A DNA stretch of 64,000 nucleotides, taken from Marinobacter daqiaonensis (GTDB lineage: Bacteria > Pseudomonadota > Gammaproteobacteria > Pseudomonadales > Oleiphilaceae). The stretch is from positions 286,376-350,375 of the forward strand of contig NZ_FOYW01000001.1 of assembly GCF_900115285.1 (NCBI RefSeq), read 5' to 3'. This document shows, in pieces, positions 21,712 through 34,287 of the stretch. Each line of letters starts with the position of its first letter. Positions within the stretch are counted from its first letter, which is position 1. Under the pieces are notes generated by a model that had not been told where the DNA came from, made no database searches, and was given only the letters and a program-made list of their open reading frames with translations. Made by a program: the position numbers and the translations under genes.

Positions 21712-22665
21712 TCACATGTGGGCCTGGCGGTTCCCAGTCACCACGTGGGCAACCTGAGTGCAGTTGCGGCCGGCGTTTTTGGCGCGATAAAGAGCGTCAT
21801 CGGCCCGTGCCAGCCACTGGGTCGGTGATTCCCCGGTCCGGTGGGCCGCCACCCCGGCGCTGGCCGTCACCCGCACCTGATGCTCTCCGCAGGGAATCCG
21901 GATATCGTGGATCGCCTTGCGGATGCGGTCCGCCACCTCCTTGCCCGCGGGGGTTTCAGCATGGGGCAATACGATCGCGAACTCCTCGCCCCCGAAGCGG
22001 AAAATCGTGTCACCGTCACGGATGGCTTCCCGCAACGCCTTCGCGGTGGCCTGAAGGATGTGGTCACCGATGACATGACCAAAGTTGTCGTTGACCGCCT
22101 TGAAGTGGTCCAGGTCGCACAGGATCAGGGTGTAGGCGTCCCCGTGGCGGTCGTCCAGGCTGCAGTCCCGCGCCAGTTCCAGATCGAGGGCCCGTTTGTT
22201 GGGGATCTCGGTGAGCGAATCGGTCAGCGCCGCCTGTTCCACCATGGCGTACTGACAGGCATTGCGCAGGGGGCAGATCAGGATACTCAGCAGGAATTCA
22301 ATAGCCTCCAGTTCCTCTTCCGCGAAACGGAGCCGCCGATTGAAGGAGATGGCACCGTAGTTCACCCCCTCAAGTGTCAGCTGATAATCACAGCGATGGG
22401 AACCGCCCAGGCCGTTGGTATAGACAAACTCCTGATACCCCAACTGATGGCGGTAGACCATCTGCCCATAGGGCAAGGCGTGAGCAAGCTCTTCACTGAA
22501 GATGCCCAGCAATCGCTCAAGGGAGAGAGTGGTGCTCGCCCGCCGGTAGAGGCGGGCCACGGGATCGCCGGCGCGAGTCCATGCCTGCCGGGCTTCACGC
22601 AGGGCCAGCAGTTTTTCCTGATCGGCGGCTCTTGACTGAGCAAAGGTGCGGTTATTGCCTGCCAT
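21712..22665 (-). CDS. GGDEF-domain diguanylate cyclase
   Basis: Predicted cytoplasmic enzyme making cyclic di-GMP from two GTP. The 317-aa protein has an N-terminal region (about 30-150) that looks GAF-like, then a GGDEF domain with an intact GGEEF active site at 225-229 and the metal-binding ILCDLDHFKAVND motif. RDGD at 216-219 lies five residues before GGEEF, the position of the inhibitory I-site, so product inhibition is expected. No transmembrane segment or EAL domain is seen. The input signal is unknown. The gene points toward rluB, convergent, with no clear terminator between. Confidence 0.88.
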   Translation of the reverse strand: MAGNNRTFAQSRAADQEKLLALREARQAWTRAGDPVARLYRRASTTLSLERLLGIFSEELAHALPYGQMVYRHQLGYQEFVYTNGLGGSHRCDYQLTLEGVNYGAISFNRRLRFAEEELEAIEFLLSILICPLRNACQYAMVEQAALTDSLTEIPNKRALDLELARDCSLDDRHGDAYTLILCDLDHFKAVNDNFGHVIGDHILQATAKALREAIRDGDTIFRFGGEEFAIVLPHAETPAGKEVADRIRKAIHDIRIPCGEHQVRVTASAGVAAHRTGESPTQWLARADDALYRAKNAGRNCTQVAHVVTGNRQAHM

Positions 22666-22948
22666 GTCTACAACCTGTCAAAGACGTTTGTCGGAAAAAA
22701 GCAGGTTGCATGCCAATCATATAAAAACGTTTTAAAACAATAAATAAAAAGGTATTTATCGAGATGCTGTCAGAGTGGGACGCAGGGAGCGGCAAAAATC
22801 TGTCGCCTGCCGGGGGGCGTCGGCCAGAATTGCGACCGCCTGCGCTGGGCTTCCATAACGCCTGTGGTAAACTGCGCCGTTGCCGATGTCCCGCGCCCGG
22901 GATACGACGATCAAAAGGCCCGGAACCGCCACAGGAAGACAGACGAGC

Positions 22949-25900
22949 ATGCGCCTGAAGTCCATCAAACTCGCGGGTTTCAAATCCTTCGTAGACCCCA
23001 CCACAGTGCCGTTTCCCACCAACATGACATCGGTTGTCGGGCCAAACGGTTGTGGCAAGTCCAATATCATTGATGCTGTCCGCTGGGTGATGGGTGAAAG
23101 TTCCGCCAAGTATCTGCGGGGCGAGTCCATGACAGACGTGATCTTCAATGGCTCAAGCGCCCGCAAGCCCGTCGGTCAGGCGTCCATCGAACTGCTCTTT
23201 GACAACTCCGATGGCTCCGCGCCGGGGGAATTCGCCAGCTTCAACGAGATTTCCGTCCGCCGCAGGGTCTCCCGGGAAGGCCAGTCGGACTATTTCCTCA
23301 ACGGCGCCAAGTGCCGCCGCCGTGACATCACTGACCTGTTTCTTGGGACCGGCCTGGGACCCCGCAGTTACGCCATAATCGAGCAGGGCATGATTTCCCG
23401 CCTGATCGAGGCCAAACCGGAAGAGCTTCGGGTCTACATCGAGGAGGCGGCCGGTATTTCCAAGTACAAGGAGCGCCGCCGCGAGACCGAAAACAGGATT
23501 CGGCGGACCCAGGAAAACCTTGAACGCCTGACGGACCTTCGGGACGAGCTGGGCCGCCAGCTGGAACACCTTCAGCGCCAGGCCCAGGCGGCGGAACGGT
23601 ATCGGGAGCTCAAGGCCAGCGAGCGCCGCTATCGGGCAGAGCTGACGGTACTGCGGTGGCAGGGGCTGGACGAGGACCTCCAGCGGCGCCGGGCACAGCT
23701 TGGGGAGACCGAGTTGGAACTGGAGAAGCATCTCACCGACCGGGTCAACCTGGAAACCGCCCTTGAGCGTCTGCGGGAGGAGCACCTGCAGCGAACCGAC
23801 GAATTCAACCGCAACCAGGCCCGCTATTACGAAGCCGGCGCTGATATCGCCCGGGTGGAACAGAGCCTCGAACACCAGCGGGAGCGTAGCCGGCAGGTGG
23901 CCACCGAGCTTGATCAGGCCCTGGCCAGCCGTACCGAGCTCTCCCGGGAACTGGCCCAGGACCAGGACCGGTTGACCGCGATCGACGAGGAACTCGCCGT
24001 CCTGGAACCGGAACAGGAAACCCTCGCCGCCCAGGCGGAGGAGTCGGCAATCCAGCTTCAGTCCGCCGAGGAAGCCATGGCCACATGGCAGCATCAGTGG
24101 GAGGGCTTCAGTGCGCGATCCTCGGACACGCGGCGGGAAGCCGAGCTGGCCCAGAACCGGATTCGCAACCTGGAGCAGGAAATCGAGAATCTCCTGAACC
24201 GCCAGCGCCGGCTGGAGGACGAAAAAAAGCTGCTGGACCAGCAACTGGACCGCTCCGAGCTGGAAGCGTTGCTGGAGGAGGAGGAAGAGCTCACCCTGCA
24301 GCGGGAGGAGACGGCCGACGCCATCGAGCAGGCCGGCGAGCGGCTCCAGGACCTTCGTGGGGATCTTCGGGAGCAGGAACAGCGTACCGGCGAACTGAAT
24401 CAGCGGGAGCAGTCACTGCGGGCGTCGCTGGAATCACAACAGGCATTGCTGGATGAGCAACTCGGCGGCGATGATGATTCACTTCAGCACTGGCTGGGTC
24501 GGGCCGGTCTTGCTGATGCGCCGCGGATCGCACGCCAGCTTCAGACCGAGCCGGGCTGGGAATTTGCCGTTGAGGAGGTTCTGGGAAACCTGCTGCAGGG
24601 CGTCCAGGTGGAGCGTCTCGATACACTCTCCGGACAACTGGCGGAAGCGCCCAGAGGCGTTGCCCTGGTCCAGGCCAGGTCGGCTTCCCCACAGGTGGGG
24701 GCCGACACCCTGGCAGCGAAGGTGCGCGGCGCAGCCGGCCTGAGCGAGTGGTTGGCGCGGGTTCTGACGGCGGACACCCTGCAAGACGCTCTCTCGAGAC
24801 AGGATTCCCTGGCGCCCGGGGATACCCTGATCACACCCGAAGGGGTCTGGCTGGGTCGTGGCTGGCTTCGCATGCCGGAATCCGACCGCTCCCGTACGGG
24901 GGTCATTGAACGCCAGCAGAAAGTGGATGAACTGGCCGGCGCCCTGGAGCTGGCTGAAACCCAGCTTGCCGAGGCCCGGGAACAACTCGCCGGCGTCCGG
25001 GAGCGTGCCGCGGATGCCGAACTGCACCGGGATGAGGCCCAACAGCGAGCCAACGATGTACAGGGCAAGCTGACGGCCCTCAGCTCGCGGGTCAGCGGCC
25101 TCAAGGCACGGGCCGAGCAGATCAATGACCGGGTCCAGCGTATAGACGAGGATGCCACGGACATTGGTGAGCAGCTGGCTGAGAAACACGAAGATATCGA
25201 GGAAGCACGGCTGAAGTGGGATCAGTCCCTGGCGGACAACGAAGACACCGAGGCCGAAAAAGAGCGTCTTCTTGGTCGTCGCGATGAATTACGGGAGAGG
25301 TTGGACCATCTTCGCCACCAGGCCCGCAGTGATCGCGACCATGCTCATCAGTTGCAGCTCCAGATTCAGTCCCTGAGTAGCCAGCAGGACGGTCTGAAGC
25401 AGACTCTGGAGCGAACCCGCCTTCAGGACGAACGCCTGGAGGAGCGTCTCGAGATTCTCCGGGAGAACCGGGAGAGCGCCGAGTCGCCCATCGAGGATCT
25501 GCAAATGCAACTGGAGGGCCTGCTGGACCGGCGTCTGGCGGAGGAGGAAAAGCTCTCGGTCGCCCGGGATGCCCTTGAGGAGATTGATCGGGACGTCCGC
25601 CAGAAGGAACAGTCCCGCAGCCAGGCCGAACACCGTGCCCAGGAGATCCGGGGCCAGCTGGAAAAGCTGCGCATGGAGTCCCAGGCCCTGGAAATCCGTT
25701 CCGCCAACCACATTGAGCAACTCCAGGAAATGGACGTGAAGCTGTCCGAGATACTGGAGCAGCTGCCCGAAGAAGCCGAAGAGAAGACCTGGGCGGACGA
25801 GCTCGAGAAAATCGGCAATCGCGTCCAGCGCCTCGGTGCGATCAACCTGGCGGCCATCGAAGAGTACCAGGTCCAGAGTGAGCGCAAGACGTACCTGGAC

Positions 25901-26446
25901 AGCCAGCATGAGGACCTGATGGAAGCCCTCGAGACTCTGGATACCGCGATTCGCCGCATTGACCGGGAAACCCGTCAGCGTTTCAAGGAAACCTTTGACA
26001 AGGTCAACGGCGGCCTGCAAGCGCTGTTCCCGAAGGTGTTCGGCGGTGGTAACGCCTACCTGGAACTCACTGGGGAGGATCTTCTGGAGACCGGGGTCGC
26101 CATCATGGCCCGGCCTCCCGGCAAGAAAAACAGCACCATCCATCTGCTTTCCGGTGGCGAGAAGGCGCTGACCGCCATTGCCCTGGTATTTTCCATCTTC
26201 CAGCTTAACCCGGCGCCTTTCTGTATGCTGGATGAGGTGGACGCACCTCTGGATGACGCCAACGTGGCCCGTTATGCCAACATGGTGAAGGAAATGTCAT
26301 CCCAGGTTCAGTTCATCTACATTACCCATAACAAGATTGCCATGGAGATGGCGGACCAGCTGATGGGCGTTACCATGCATGAACCAGGATGCTCACGACT
26401 GGTGTCAGTGGATGTGGATGAAGCCGCTGCCCTGGCAGAGGCATGA
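22949..26446 (+). CDS. smc: chromosome segregation protein SMC
   Basis: ATPase arm of the Smc-ScpAB condensin that compacts and orients the chromosome. The 1165-aa protein has Walker A GPNGCGKSN at 31-39, long coiled coils (about 170-500 and 670-1000), a central hinge around 510-650, the ABC signature LLSGGEKALTAIALVF and Walker B PFCMLDEVDAPLDDANV. The start is ATG 22949 (MRLKSIKLAGFKSF), the universal SMC N-terminus; the frame is open back to 22880 without similarity. Size matches pseudomonad Smc (about 1160 aa). Confidence 0.97.
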   Translation: MRLKSIKLAGFKSFVDPTTVPFPTNMTSVVGPNGCGKSNIIDAVRWVMGESSAKYLRGESMTDVIFNGSSARKPVGQASIELLFDNSDGSAPGEFASFNEISVRRRVSREGQSDYFLNGAKCRRRDITDLFLGTGLGPRSYAIIEQGMISRLIEAKPEELRVYIEEAAGISKYKERRRETENRIRRTQENLERLTDLRDELGRQLEHLQRQAQAAERYRELKASERRYRAELTVLRWQGLDEDLQRRRAQLGETELELEKHLTDRVNLETALERLREEHLQRTDEFNRNQARYYEAGADIARVEQSLEHQRERSRQVATELDQALASRTELSRELAQDQDRLTAIDEELAVLEPEQETLAAQAEESAIQLQSAEEAMATWQHQWEGFSARSSDTRREAELAQNRIRNLEQEIENLLNRQRRLEDEKKLLDQQLDRSELEALLEEEEELTLQREETADAIEQAGERLQDLRGDLREQEQRTGELNQREQSLRASLESQQALLDEQLGGDDDSLQHWLGRAGLADAPRIARQLQTEPGWEFAVEEVLGNLLQGVQVERLDTLSGQLAEAPRGVALVQARSASPQVGADTLAAKVRGAAGLSEWLARVLTADTLQDALSRQDSLAPGDTLITPEGVWLGRGWLRMPESDRSRTGVIERQQKVDELAGALELAETQLAEAREQLAGVRERAADAELHRDEAQQRANDVQGKLTALSSRVSGLKARAEQINDRVQRIDEDATDIGEQLAEKHEDIEEARLKWDQSLADNEDTEAEKERLLGRRDELRERLDHLRHQARSDRDHAHQLQLQIQSLSSQQDGLKQTLERTRLQDERLEERLEILRENRESAESPIEDLQMQLEGLLDRRLAEEEKLSVARDALEEIDRDVRQKEQSRSQAEHRAQEIRGQLEKLRMESQALEIRSANHIEQLQEMDVKLSEILEQLPEEAEEKTWADELEKIGNRVQRLGAINLAAIEEYQVQSERKTYLDSQHEDLMEALETLDTAIRRIDRETRQRFKETFDKVNGGLQALFPKVFGGGNAYLELTGEDLLETGVAIMARPPGKKNSTIHLLSGGEKALTAIALVFSIFQLNPAPFCMLDEVDAPLDDANVARYANMVKEMSSQVQFIYITHNKIAMEMADQLMGVTMHEPGCSRLVSVDVDEAAALAEA

Positions 26447-26539
26447 AAAAACAGCCACGTGACAAGTCATTGCGTTGTATTCCCGCCGGCGTTTTCTTAG
26501 AGTTACGGGTTTAAGGATCACACACAGGATCGCGTTGTT

Positions 26540-29664
<3,125 letters not shown>

Positions 29665-29670
29665 CGATTT

Positions 29671-29883
29671 GCCGCGGAATCCGCGGAAGGGCGCGGAAAA
29701 GGCAAAGACAGGATTAGCCACGGAAACCACGGAAGGACACGGAAAAGGGAAAAAGCAAAGCCACGGACACAGACAAAAGATTTAAATCACTTCAAATCCT
29801 ATGTCTGTGTCCGTGCAAATTCGTGAGGGTCCCTGGCCAGAATCTTTTGGTTCTATTCCGCGTACTTCCGCGATTTCCGTGGC
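29671..29883. repeat. palindromic ACGGAA/GCGGAA repeat, locus 2
   Basis: Relative of the repeat after topA. A GCGGAA-type unit at 29671-29700 and an ACGGAA-type unit at 29717-29746 are followed by a perfect 14-bp stem (29762-29775 with 29802-29815). An inverted unit at 29856-29883 pairs imperfectly with the first unit. Like locus 1, it fills the gap between two convergent genes (ligA and a CBS-domain gene), which suits a bidirectional terminator or insulator. Confidence 0.8.
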
Positions 29884-29894
29884 AAATCGATCCT

Positions 29895-30527
29895 TTATAC
29901 CTCTCCCTCCTGCTGGCTGAGGCTGGCATAGAGCCTCAGGTAGTCGGTGCTGGTGATCAGCCCGCTGGGGGTGCCGTCGGCTTCCACCACCAGGGCGGCG
30001 TCGAGCTGGTGGGCCAGCATGAGACGGGCCAGTTGATGGGCGTCGGTTTCCGGTGATGCCGTAAGAAAGGCGGGGAGTTCAATACTCTGGAAAGACTCGT
30101 CCGGTCCCCGATCCCGGTTTTCATGAAGCCAGCCGAGGATCCAGCGAGTGTCCACCAGGCCTCCTACCAGGTCGTCGGCAGTGATTACCAGGTGATGCAC
30201 CCCGTGCTGTTCCATTTCCTCCAGGGCGTCGGCCAGGGTTGAGTCCGCTGACAGTGAGTGGAGGCGGGAGCTGGAAATCCGGCCCACGGGCAGATAGGCG
30301 CGCTCCGGCTCCGGCTCGGCGTCGTCCGCCTGTCCGTACTGTGCGACCGCCCGTCGCGCGGTCGCCTGCCTGGCTTGCTGGAAGCGGGCATCGGAGATCT
30401 CCTCGTTGCTTTCCCGGAGTCGTCCGATTTCCCGGGGTTCTTCCACAGTTCCTACCCGGCGTTTGCGGAAAACCTCTGGCAGACGGGTTCCCATCGGCCG
30501 TCCGGGTTCGCTGACATGTATGCCCAT
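29895..30527 (-). CDS. CBS-domain protein of unknown function
   Basis: A 210-aa soluble protein. The C-terminal 130 residues form a tandem CBS pair: the first runs from about 80 (ISSSRLHSLSADSTLADALEEMEQHGVHHLVI), the second from about 145 to 205 with LDAALVVEADGTPSGLITSTDYL. CBS pairs usually bind adenine nucleotides or SAM and sense energy state. The N-terminal 75 residues are charged, Arg-rich and probably disordered. No catalytic domain is present. GAGGAG lies 5 nt before the ATG. The partner and ligand cannot be inferred from neighbours. Confidence 0.75.
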   Translation of the reverse strand: MGIHVSEPGRPMGTRLPEVFRKRRVGTVEEPREIGRLRESNEEISDARFQQARQATARRAVAQYGQADDAEPEPERAYLPVGRISSSRLHSLSADSTLADALEEMEQHGVHHLVITADDLVGGLVDTRWILGWLHENRDRGPDESFQSIELPAFLTASPETDAHQLARLMLAHQLDAALVVEADGTPSGLITSTDYLRLYASLSQQEGEV

Positions 30528-30605
30528 GGGTGCTCCTCATCGTTGCTTCCAGTCTTTATACACTGAATATCGGCGACAGATGAAAAAACTGGACACTAAC
30601 GGGAA

Positions 30606-32504
30606 TTATGGGAGCCGGTTTGGCGTTTTCGCCAGGCAGCGAGCGGGATCCACCCGCCTCATCAGGGAATGGGGCAGGGCGACTGGCTGGCCGCAGATCC
30701 GGTCCGCCAGGTACTCTGCCATCAACGGGCCCCACATCAGGCCCTTGCTGCCAAAGCCGGTCAGTAGCCAGGCCCCTTCAAGCACCTCCTTGCGATCGTT
30801 GACCAGAGGTCCCACTACCGGCTGATAGTCGTGGGTGGTGCAGCGGAAAGCGACTCGTCCGGTGGCCTTTTCCAGGGCTTCGGCCGGTGTCCGGAGTAGC
30901 CCGGGCACCATGGTCTGAAGAGCCTCGAGATTTTCCAGGTGGCTGTCCCTGCGCTCCTGGGGGTCGGGGTCCCGGAGATCGAAAGTGGCGCCCGTTACCA
31001 GGGTGTTTCCAAGGGGCGGATTGAGATACCGGTTACCGGTGACCACCGCCCTGGGGGATACCGTTAACTGCTCCAGCGGCAGGCGGGTGATCTGCCCTCG
31101 AATGGGCTTCATGCGATACTCGCCCGCCACCGGCATCAACTTGCGTACTTCATGGCCTGCGGCCAGTACCACATCATCTGCCATCAGATCCTGCTGTCCT
31201 TCGCCTGACAGACACCAGTGGTTGTTACAGGGCAGCAGCCGGGTCGCCCGGAATCCGAAAACCGGCTGGATATGGGGATGATCCAGAAGCAGGGCGCAGA
31301 CCTTTGGGGGCTCGAGCCATCCGGAGTCGGGGAACCAGAGGCCGCCATCGGGGCAGGGAATCCCGGTCAGATCGCTGGCCCCGGATTCATCCACCGGTTT
31401 CAGTATTGAGGATGGGTAGTGGTTGCCGGCCAGAAACTTGTCCTGTCGCGCCCGTTCCTGGTCCGATGACGCCATCATGAGCAGGCCGGTGCCATGCCAG
31501 GCGTGAGGGGTAACGGCGGGATAGAACCGCTGGGCAAAAAGCAGCGAGCCCAGGGCCAATCGGGTCTGGGCGTTGAACTGGACCCCAAGCTTGGCATAGA
31601 GAGCACCCTGGGGATTGCCTGAAGCACCGGCCCCGGGGGCCTGCGCCTGATCCGCCACCACCACCCGGATTCCCCGTTGTGCCAGGTTTCGGGCCAGGAG
31701 GCACCCGGCAATGCCGGCGCCCACCACCAGCACCGAGCGGTCTTGGGGTCTCTCAGAGCTTCTTTTGCCGGTGGACTCCGGTGCCAGACTACCCGATGTC
31801 ATGTCGCGCTTGGGGCCATACCCGGGAACCCGCTCCACCCGGAAACCGGCGTCGGCCAGGGCCCGTCGGATCCGGCCGGCGGCAGTGAAGGTGGCGAGGG
31901 TGGAGCCGGCCCTGCTGTGGGCCCGGATCTGTTGCACAAGGGACGGTTCCCACAGCTCCGGATTACAGGCTGGAGCGAAGCCGTCAAGGAACCAGGCATC
32001 CGCTGTGAAGTCCAGCTCTTCCAGCGCTTCCAGGGCGTCCCCCAGATAGAGGGTCAGGCGGATACGACTCTCTGCCATTACCAGACGATGGCTGCCGGGT
32101 ACCGGTGGTGGGTAGACAGCGAGAAGTTGCCCGGCCTGGGCCGCCAGCTCCGGCCAGAGGTTCAGGGCGGCGGCAAGGTCATCCCGGGTCAGGGGGAACC
32201 GTTCCACCGACACGAAGTGCAGATGGGCGTCTGCCGGCGCCTGTGCCAGAAAGGCGTGCCAGGTGGCCAGGAAATTCAGGCCGGTTCCGAAGCCGGTCTC
32301 CCCCACCACGAAGCACTCGCCGCTCTGAAGGGCACTGAAGCGGGATCCAAGGTTGTTCTGGTTCAGGAAGACGTGACGGGTTTCCTCCAGGCCGTTATCC
32401 CGGCTGAAGTAGACATCGCCGAAACGCCGGGAGACCGGCTGGCCATCACGCCATTCAATGTCGGCGGTTTCAATACTCGCATACGCGAGCGTTCCCTGGC
32501 TCAT
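30606..32504 (-). CDS. mnmC: bifunctional tRNA wobble-uridine modification protein MnmC
   Basis: Completes mnm5s2U34 in tRNAs: the C-terminal FAD domain removes the carboxymethyl group and the N-terminal domain methylates the resulting amine with SAM. The 632-aa protein has an N-terminal methyltransferase with VGETGFGTGLNFLATW and the motif DAWFLDGFAPACNPELW, then a DAO-type FAD domain starting near residue 259 (VLVVGAGIAGCLLARNLAQRG). Both domains look intact. It begins 2 nt after the stop of the upstream cyclophilin gene, so the two are probably cotranscribed. Confidence 0.94.
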   Translation of the reverse strand: MSQGTLAYASIETADIEWRDGQPVSRRFGDVYFSRDNGLEETRHVFLNQNNLGSRFSALQSGECFVVGETGFGTGLNFLATWHAFLAQAPADAHLHFVSVERFPLTRDDLAAALNLWPELAAQAGQLLAVYPPPVPGSHRLVMAESRIRLTLYLGDALEALEELDFTADAWFLDGFAPACNPELWEPSLVQQIRAHSRAGSTLATFTAAGRIRRALADAGFRVERVPGYGPKRDMTSGSLAPESTGKRSSERPQDRSVLVVGAGIAGCLLARNLAQRGIRVVVADQAQAPGAGASGNPQGALYAKLGVQFNAQTRLALGSLLFAQRFYPAVTPHAWHGTGLLMMASSDQERARQDKFLAGNHYPSSILKPVDESGASDLTGIPCPDGGLWFPDSGWLEPPKVCALLLDHPHIQPVFGFRATRLLPCNNHWCLSGEGQQDLMADDVVLAAGHEVRKLMPVAGEYRMKPIRGQITRLPLEQLTVSPRAVVTGNRYLNPPLGNTLVTGATFDLRDPDPQERRDSHLENLEALQTMVPGLLRTPAEALEKATGRVAFRCTTHDYQPVVGPLVNDRKEVLEGAWLLTGFGSKGLMWGPLMAEYLADRICGQPVALPHSLMRRVDPARCLAKTPNRLP

Positions 32505-32506
32505 CG

Positions 32507-33163
32507 CTACTGACCGGCTTCCACCCGCCGGATTTCCTCGATGATCACCGGTTTCCGTGGAACGTCGGCCATCCCCCGGACCCGGGTGGTATCGACGCCG
32601 GCTATGGCATCCACCACGCCCATGCCATCGATGACCGAGCCGAACACGGTGTATCCGGGGCGGGACGCCGAGGCATCCAGATGGGGGTTATCCGTCAGGT
32701 TTATGAAGAACTGTGAGGTGGCCGAGTCCGGGTTCCGGGTGCGTGCCATGGCAATGGTGCCCCGAAGGTTCTTCGCCGTCTGGCGGGACTCGTTCACCAC
32801 CGGATCGTCGGTGGCCTTCTGCCCCATGTCGGTATCAAAACCACCACCCTGGATCATGAAGCCCGGAATGACCCGGTGGAACAGGGTATTATCGTAGAAC
32901 CCCTGGTCCACGTAGGAGAGGAAATTCTCCACGGTGTTTGGGGCCAGGTCCGGGCGCAGGCGAATCTCGAAAGCGCCCTCGGTGGTGATGACCCGGACCT
33001 TGGGAAAGTCAGCCTGGTCAGGCCCCTGATCCGACGCTGATGATTCACTGGCGTTTCCGGGGGCAGCGGCAAACAATGCGACGAGAAGGATCAGGGCGAC
33101 CATCGGGTAACTGATGATGGCCCGTATTCCGTCACATGTTCTGCCATGAATGGTGTAACCCAT
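32507..33163 (-). CDS. exported cyclophilin-type peptidyl-prolyl isomerase
   Basis: Predicted periplasmic cis-trans prolyl isomerase of the PpiA type, 218 aa. A signal peptide precedes the domain (VALILLVALFAAAPGNASES). Cyclophilin motifs include FHRVIPGFMIQGGGF (catalytic Arg), SATSQFFINL and YTVFGSVIDGMGVVD. The start at 33163 is preferred because GGGGAGA lies a few bases upstream; a further upstream in-frame ATG at 33220 would place 19 polar residues before the signal peptide. It is upstream of mnmC, with no functional link evident. Confidence 0.87.
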   Translation of the reverse strand: MGYTIHGRTCDGIRAIISYPMVALILLVALFAAAPGNASESSASDQGPDQADFPKVRVITTEGAFEIRLRPDLAPNTVENFLSYVDQGFYDNTLFHRVIPGFMIQGGGFDTDMGQKATDDPVVNESRQTAKNLRGTIAMARTRNPDSATSQFFINLTDNPHLDASASRPGYTVFGSVIDGMGVVDAIAGVDTTRVRGMADVPRKPVIIEEIRRVEAGQ

Positions 33164-33283
33164 GTTGTCTCTCCCCGATGGTAACTGTGTGAATGGCTGA
33201 AGTTTATCAGAATCCATCACAGCCGTGACCGCGGGAGAGTCAGATTACCAATCTGTGTGATTGTCGGTAGCCGACAACTGTCG

Positions 33284-33754
33284 TCAGGCGCTCGCCAGCA
33301 TATTGCGCTGACCGACCGAGGTCTGCTGTCCACTGGCGCCATAGAGTTTTTGCTGGCCGGAACTGCCACGGAAGATATCCGTCAGTCGGGCGAGGCGGGT
33401 TTGCAGGTGGCTCACGATCTTGCTGTTCTGCTGGTTCAGTTTCTGGCAATTCTCAAGGGCCGTCTGGGCCTGCTGCCATGCGGCGTGAAGCCCGGTGAGC
33501 CCGGCACTGCGGATAAAGCGGGAAGGATGCCCCTGATCAGGGCGGTAGCCCATTTCCACAAGAAGGTGGACTTTCTGGCGGGCCCGCTGGCGAATCTCAT
33601 CAAGAAGGGCGTTCTTGCGCTGCGTCAGAGGTTCGATTGCCCTGACGTCCGATTCCCGAAGCAGGGCACTTTCCTCTTCCAGCAGTCTGTTAAGCTGCGT
33701 CAACTGATCAAGATCGGTGGCCAGCAACTGCTGGAGTTTCTCAACGGTGGACAT
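33284..33754 (-). CDS. flgN: flagellar chaperone FlgN
   Basis: Export chaperone for hook-filament junction proteins FlgK and FlgL. The 156-aa protein is mostly helical (LQQLLATDLDQLTQLNRLLEEE) and ends in the Gly/Gln-rich tail SSGQQKLYGASGQQTSVGQ common in gammaproteobacterial FlgN. It lies 8 nt after flgM on the same strand, the usual flgM-flgN order, and would share the sigma-28 promoter upstream of flgM. Confidence 0.85.
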   Translation of the reverse strand: MSTVEKLQQLLATDLDQLTQLNRLLEEESALLRESDVRAIEPLTQRKNALLDEIRQRARQKVHLLVEMGYRPDQGHPSRFIRSAGLTGLHAAWQQAQTALENCQKLNQQNSKIVSHLQTRLARLTDIFRGSSGQQKLYGASGQQTSVGQRNMLASA

Positions 33755-33762
33755 GGTTTACC

Positions 33763-34092
33763 TCACCCAAAAATGCTTTTGTCCATCTCAAGCATTTTCT
33801 GGGCCAGTTTCTCTGCATCCACCTTGTAGGAGCCGTCGGCCAGGGCCGCGCGAATCTGCTCAACCCGACTGTCATCCACTTCCGGAGAGCTTTCCAGCTT
33901 CTGGCCAATCTGTTTCAGCTCTTTGGCCTGCTGGCTCAGGTTGACGTTCTCGCCGCGCGCAGCCGGTGTCTGCCTGGGCGCCTGCTCAGCGGCGGCGGAC
34001 TGGTTGCCGGACTTCGTGTTCTGGGCCTGATCAGCCGAGGTCTTCTGGGGGTTGACCTGGCTGTTGCCGATTCCATTGAAGCCAACTGTCAT
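33763..34092 (-). CDS. flgM: anti-sigma-28 factor FlgM
   Basis: Binds and holds sigma-28 (FliA) until the hook is complete, then is exported. The 109-aa protein has a disordered polar N-terminus with Gln/Ala repeats and the conserved C-terminal sigma-binding helices (NLSQQAKELKQIGQKL, VEQIRAALADGSYKVDAEKLAQKML). It is preceded by a clear sigma-28 promoter at 34152-34178 and followed by flgN. Confidence 0.92.
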   Translation of the reverse strand: MTVGFNGIGNSQVNPQKTSADQAQNTKSGNQSAAAEQAPRQTPAARGENVNLSQQAKELKQIGQKLESSPEVDDSRVEQIRAALADGSYKVDAEKLAQKMLEMDKSIFG

Positions 34093-34151
34093 GATAATAC
34101 CTTCTTGATTGCGTGCCGCTCCGTGGCGGTCAGAATGTTTGTCTAGCCTTT

Positions 34152-34178
34152 GTATCGGCCGGGTTCACCCACACTTTA
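34152..34178 (-). promoter_or_regulatory. sigma-28 (FliA) promoter of flgMN
   Basis: On the minus strand TAAAGTGT (34178-34171) and GCCGATAC (34159-34152) are exactly 11 nt apart. Against the consensus TAAAGTTT-N11-GCCGATAA this is 14 of 16 matches, 60 nt before the flgM ATG. FlgM would therefore be made under control of the factor it inhibits. Confidence 0.85.
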
Positions 34179-34287
34179 GTAAAAAATTCGTAAAATTTTG
34201 TTCATTTCTGTGAACCGGGTCAGCGGATTCCCGTTGCCGGCAACCGGCGGCAATGGCGTGCCCTTGCCGGCAGCCTTTTGCCGATGG

